From the IMG/VR virus record IMGVR_UViG_3300024265_000171, positions 1-28,767 of that record: a stretch of DNA of 28,767 nucleotides. One strand, written 5' to 3'. Both the position numbers and the translations under genes were made by a program. The stretch is from a virus. The notes under the pieces were generated by a model. It did not search any database, was not told the origin of the DNA, and saw nothing but the letters and a program-made list of their open reading frames with translations. This document shows, piece after piece, positions 27,999-28,767 of this stretch; within the stretch, counting starts at the first letter, position 1, and each line of letters starts with the position of its first letter.

Positions 27999-28767
27999 CT
28001 ATTTTATTTGATATGCCTCTTTAAGTGTTATTGGTTTTTTAGTGTATGATATTGCAGGGGTTGAGGGTGATCTTTGTCTTGACTCCTGCTTTCTCATCAT
28101 TAATTCATAGGCCCTTTTTGTTTTATCGTTTTTTCTTTGTATTAACGTATTAAGTTTATTCCTTTTCTCTTTAGGAGTTAAGGTTTTAGAATTGTATACT
28201 TTTCTGATCTGCACATTAATATCGCTCAAACTTTTTCTAATACTATTCATGCGCGGCATTAATGCAAGCTTTTCCTTATTTCTATCACGCAATTTACGGG
28301 CTTTGTCAAGATCGCCTGTTTTTTTGTAATCATTTATAGTTCCTACAAGCTGATCTATCTCCCGCATAGTTTCATAGAACCTTGTGGCATGCTTGGTGTT
28401 TCTCGCCGGTCCAGCCTCTTTAATAAATCTTCCCAATAAAGGATAGTCATCGATTTGTTTCTTTGGTTTTGAAGGGAAGTCTCCTAGTTGATATGCCATA
28501 ATATCGGTTATTCCCAAACCAAACGTTCCTACAGTTGACAAATAACCTTCTATGAGGGCCTGAGCCCTTTTCGGAGGTATGCCCCACTTCTCGCCTAATA
28601 GTTTAAGCGTTTCGGATGTCCAGGGATCAAATCTTTCACCCGGGATCTTCTTTTTGAGTCTTTCGGATTCAATCGGCCGGCCAGTGAAAAAACTTTTATT
28701 CGCCCATTGCTCAATCAGAGGTTTTGCTAATTGGGGAGTAGGATTCATTGCAAAAGTATCTATGCCC
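27999..28767 (-). CDS. Large polyvalent-type protein, C-terminal part with LPD38-like region (N-terminus beyond right edge)
   Basis: The frame is open to the right edge: codons before MNPTPQLAKPLIEQ read GIDTFA, so the ATG at 28748 is internal and the gene continues outside the window. AKPLIEQWANKSFFTGRPIESERL, with RFDPWTSETLKLLGEK and GIPPKRAQALIEGY, is the pattern of the large polyvalent protein-associated domain 38 (LPD38). The C-terminal ~130 residues are charged helices (ARKLRDRNKEKLALMPR, RKNDKTKRAYELMMRKQESR). In phages such multi-domain proteins ride in the virion and are injected with the DNA. The function of the missing N-part is unknown. Confidence 0.82.
   Translation of the reverse strand, partial: GIDTFAMNPTPQLAKPLIEQWANKSFFTGRPIESERLKKKIPGERFDPWTSETLKLLGEKWGIPPKRAQALIEGYLSTVGTFGLGITDIMAYQLGDFPSKPKKQIDDYPLLGRFIKEAGPARNTKHATRFYETMREIDQLVGTINDYKKTGDLDKARKLRDRNKEKLALMPRMNSIRKSLSDINVQIRKVYNSKTLTPKEKRNKLNTLIQRKNDKTKRAYELMMRKQESRQRSPSTPAISYTKKPITLKEAYQIK

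Noticed and set aside
28694-28748. ATG at 28748 as the true start of the LPD38-type gene
   Set aside because: The frame stays open and family-like to the right edge, and there is no ribosome site before this ATG.
19938-28767. General reassignment of TAA to a sense codon in late genes
   Set aside because: TAA is the normal terminator of several tightly overlapping genes here, so only local readthrough or mutation remains reasonable.
1-28767. CRISPR array, tRNA gene, integrase or insertion sequence
   Set aside because: No regular repeat-spacer pattern, cloverleaf, recombinase motif or terminal inverted repeats with transposase were seen on reading both strands.

Overview
The window looks like the interior of a tailed double-stranded DNA bacteriophage (Caudoviricetes) or a prophage. 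It carries a terminase small subunit, a DnaB-type helicase with its likely loader, recombination/repair genes, an endolysin/holin lysis cassette and a run of virion structural genes. A lipobox protein, a GTA-type 3-TM holin, an M15 endolysin and canonical TTGACA promoters point to a Gram-negative host. The host cannot be named from the sequence. No integrase, tRNA or CRISPR array was seen.

Layout. (1) Positions 1-2445, minus strand: terminase small subunit, an HNH homing-type endonuclease, a 31-residue Cys-rich protein and a DNA adenine methyltransferase that runs off the left edge. (2) 2446-2907: a gene-free AT-rich control region with divergent promoters and helically phased direct repeats. 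(3) 2908-6544, plus strand: small early genes plus a PAPS-reductase-like enzyme, ending at a strong hairpin terminator. (4) 6622-10051, minus strand: replication island (HTH regulator, replisome organiser, DnaB helicase, DUF1064 nuclease-like protein, small membrane proteins). (5) 10170-19954, plus strand: recombination/repair block. It contains a Rad50/SMC-like ATPase split into two genes around an ASCH-domain gene, zinc-ribbon proteins, a second ASCH protein, an HNH-like protein and a UvrD-family helicase. (6) 19938-28767, minus strand: holin, M15 endolysin, membrane/lipoprotein lysis candidates, a LamG-type binding protein, tail-fibre-like proteins, a second HNH endonuclease and the C-terminus of an LPD38-type polyvalent protein.

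The replication island and the recombination block diverge from a regulator-type intergenic region at 10052-10169. The lysis and structural genes converge with the recombination block at about 19,950.

The most notable points are the split SMC-like ATPase and a set of lesions or recoding candidates: an 11-A run that puts terS out of frame, an in-frame ochre codon in the holin where relatives have Gln, an ATA codon at the expected start of a zinc-binding protein, and a partial second copy of the tail-fibre anchor next to an HNH gene. These lesions may mean a decaying prophage, assembly errors or real recoding; the sequence alone does not decide.
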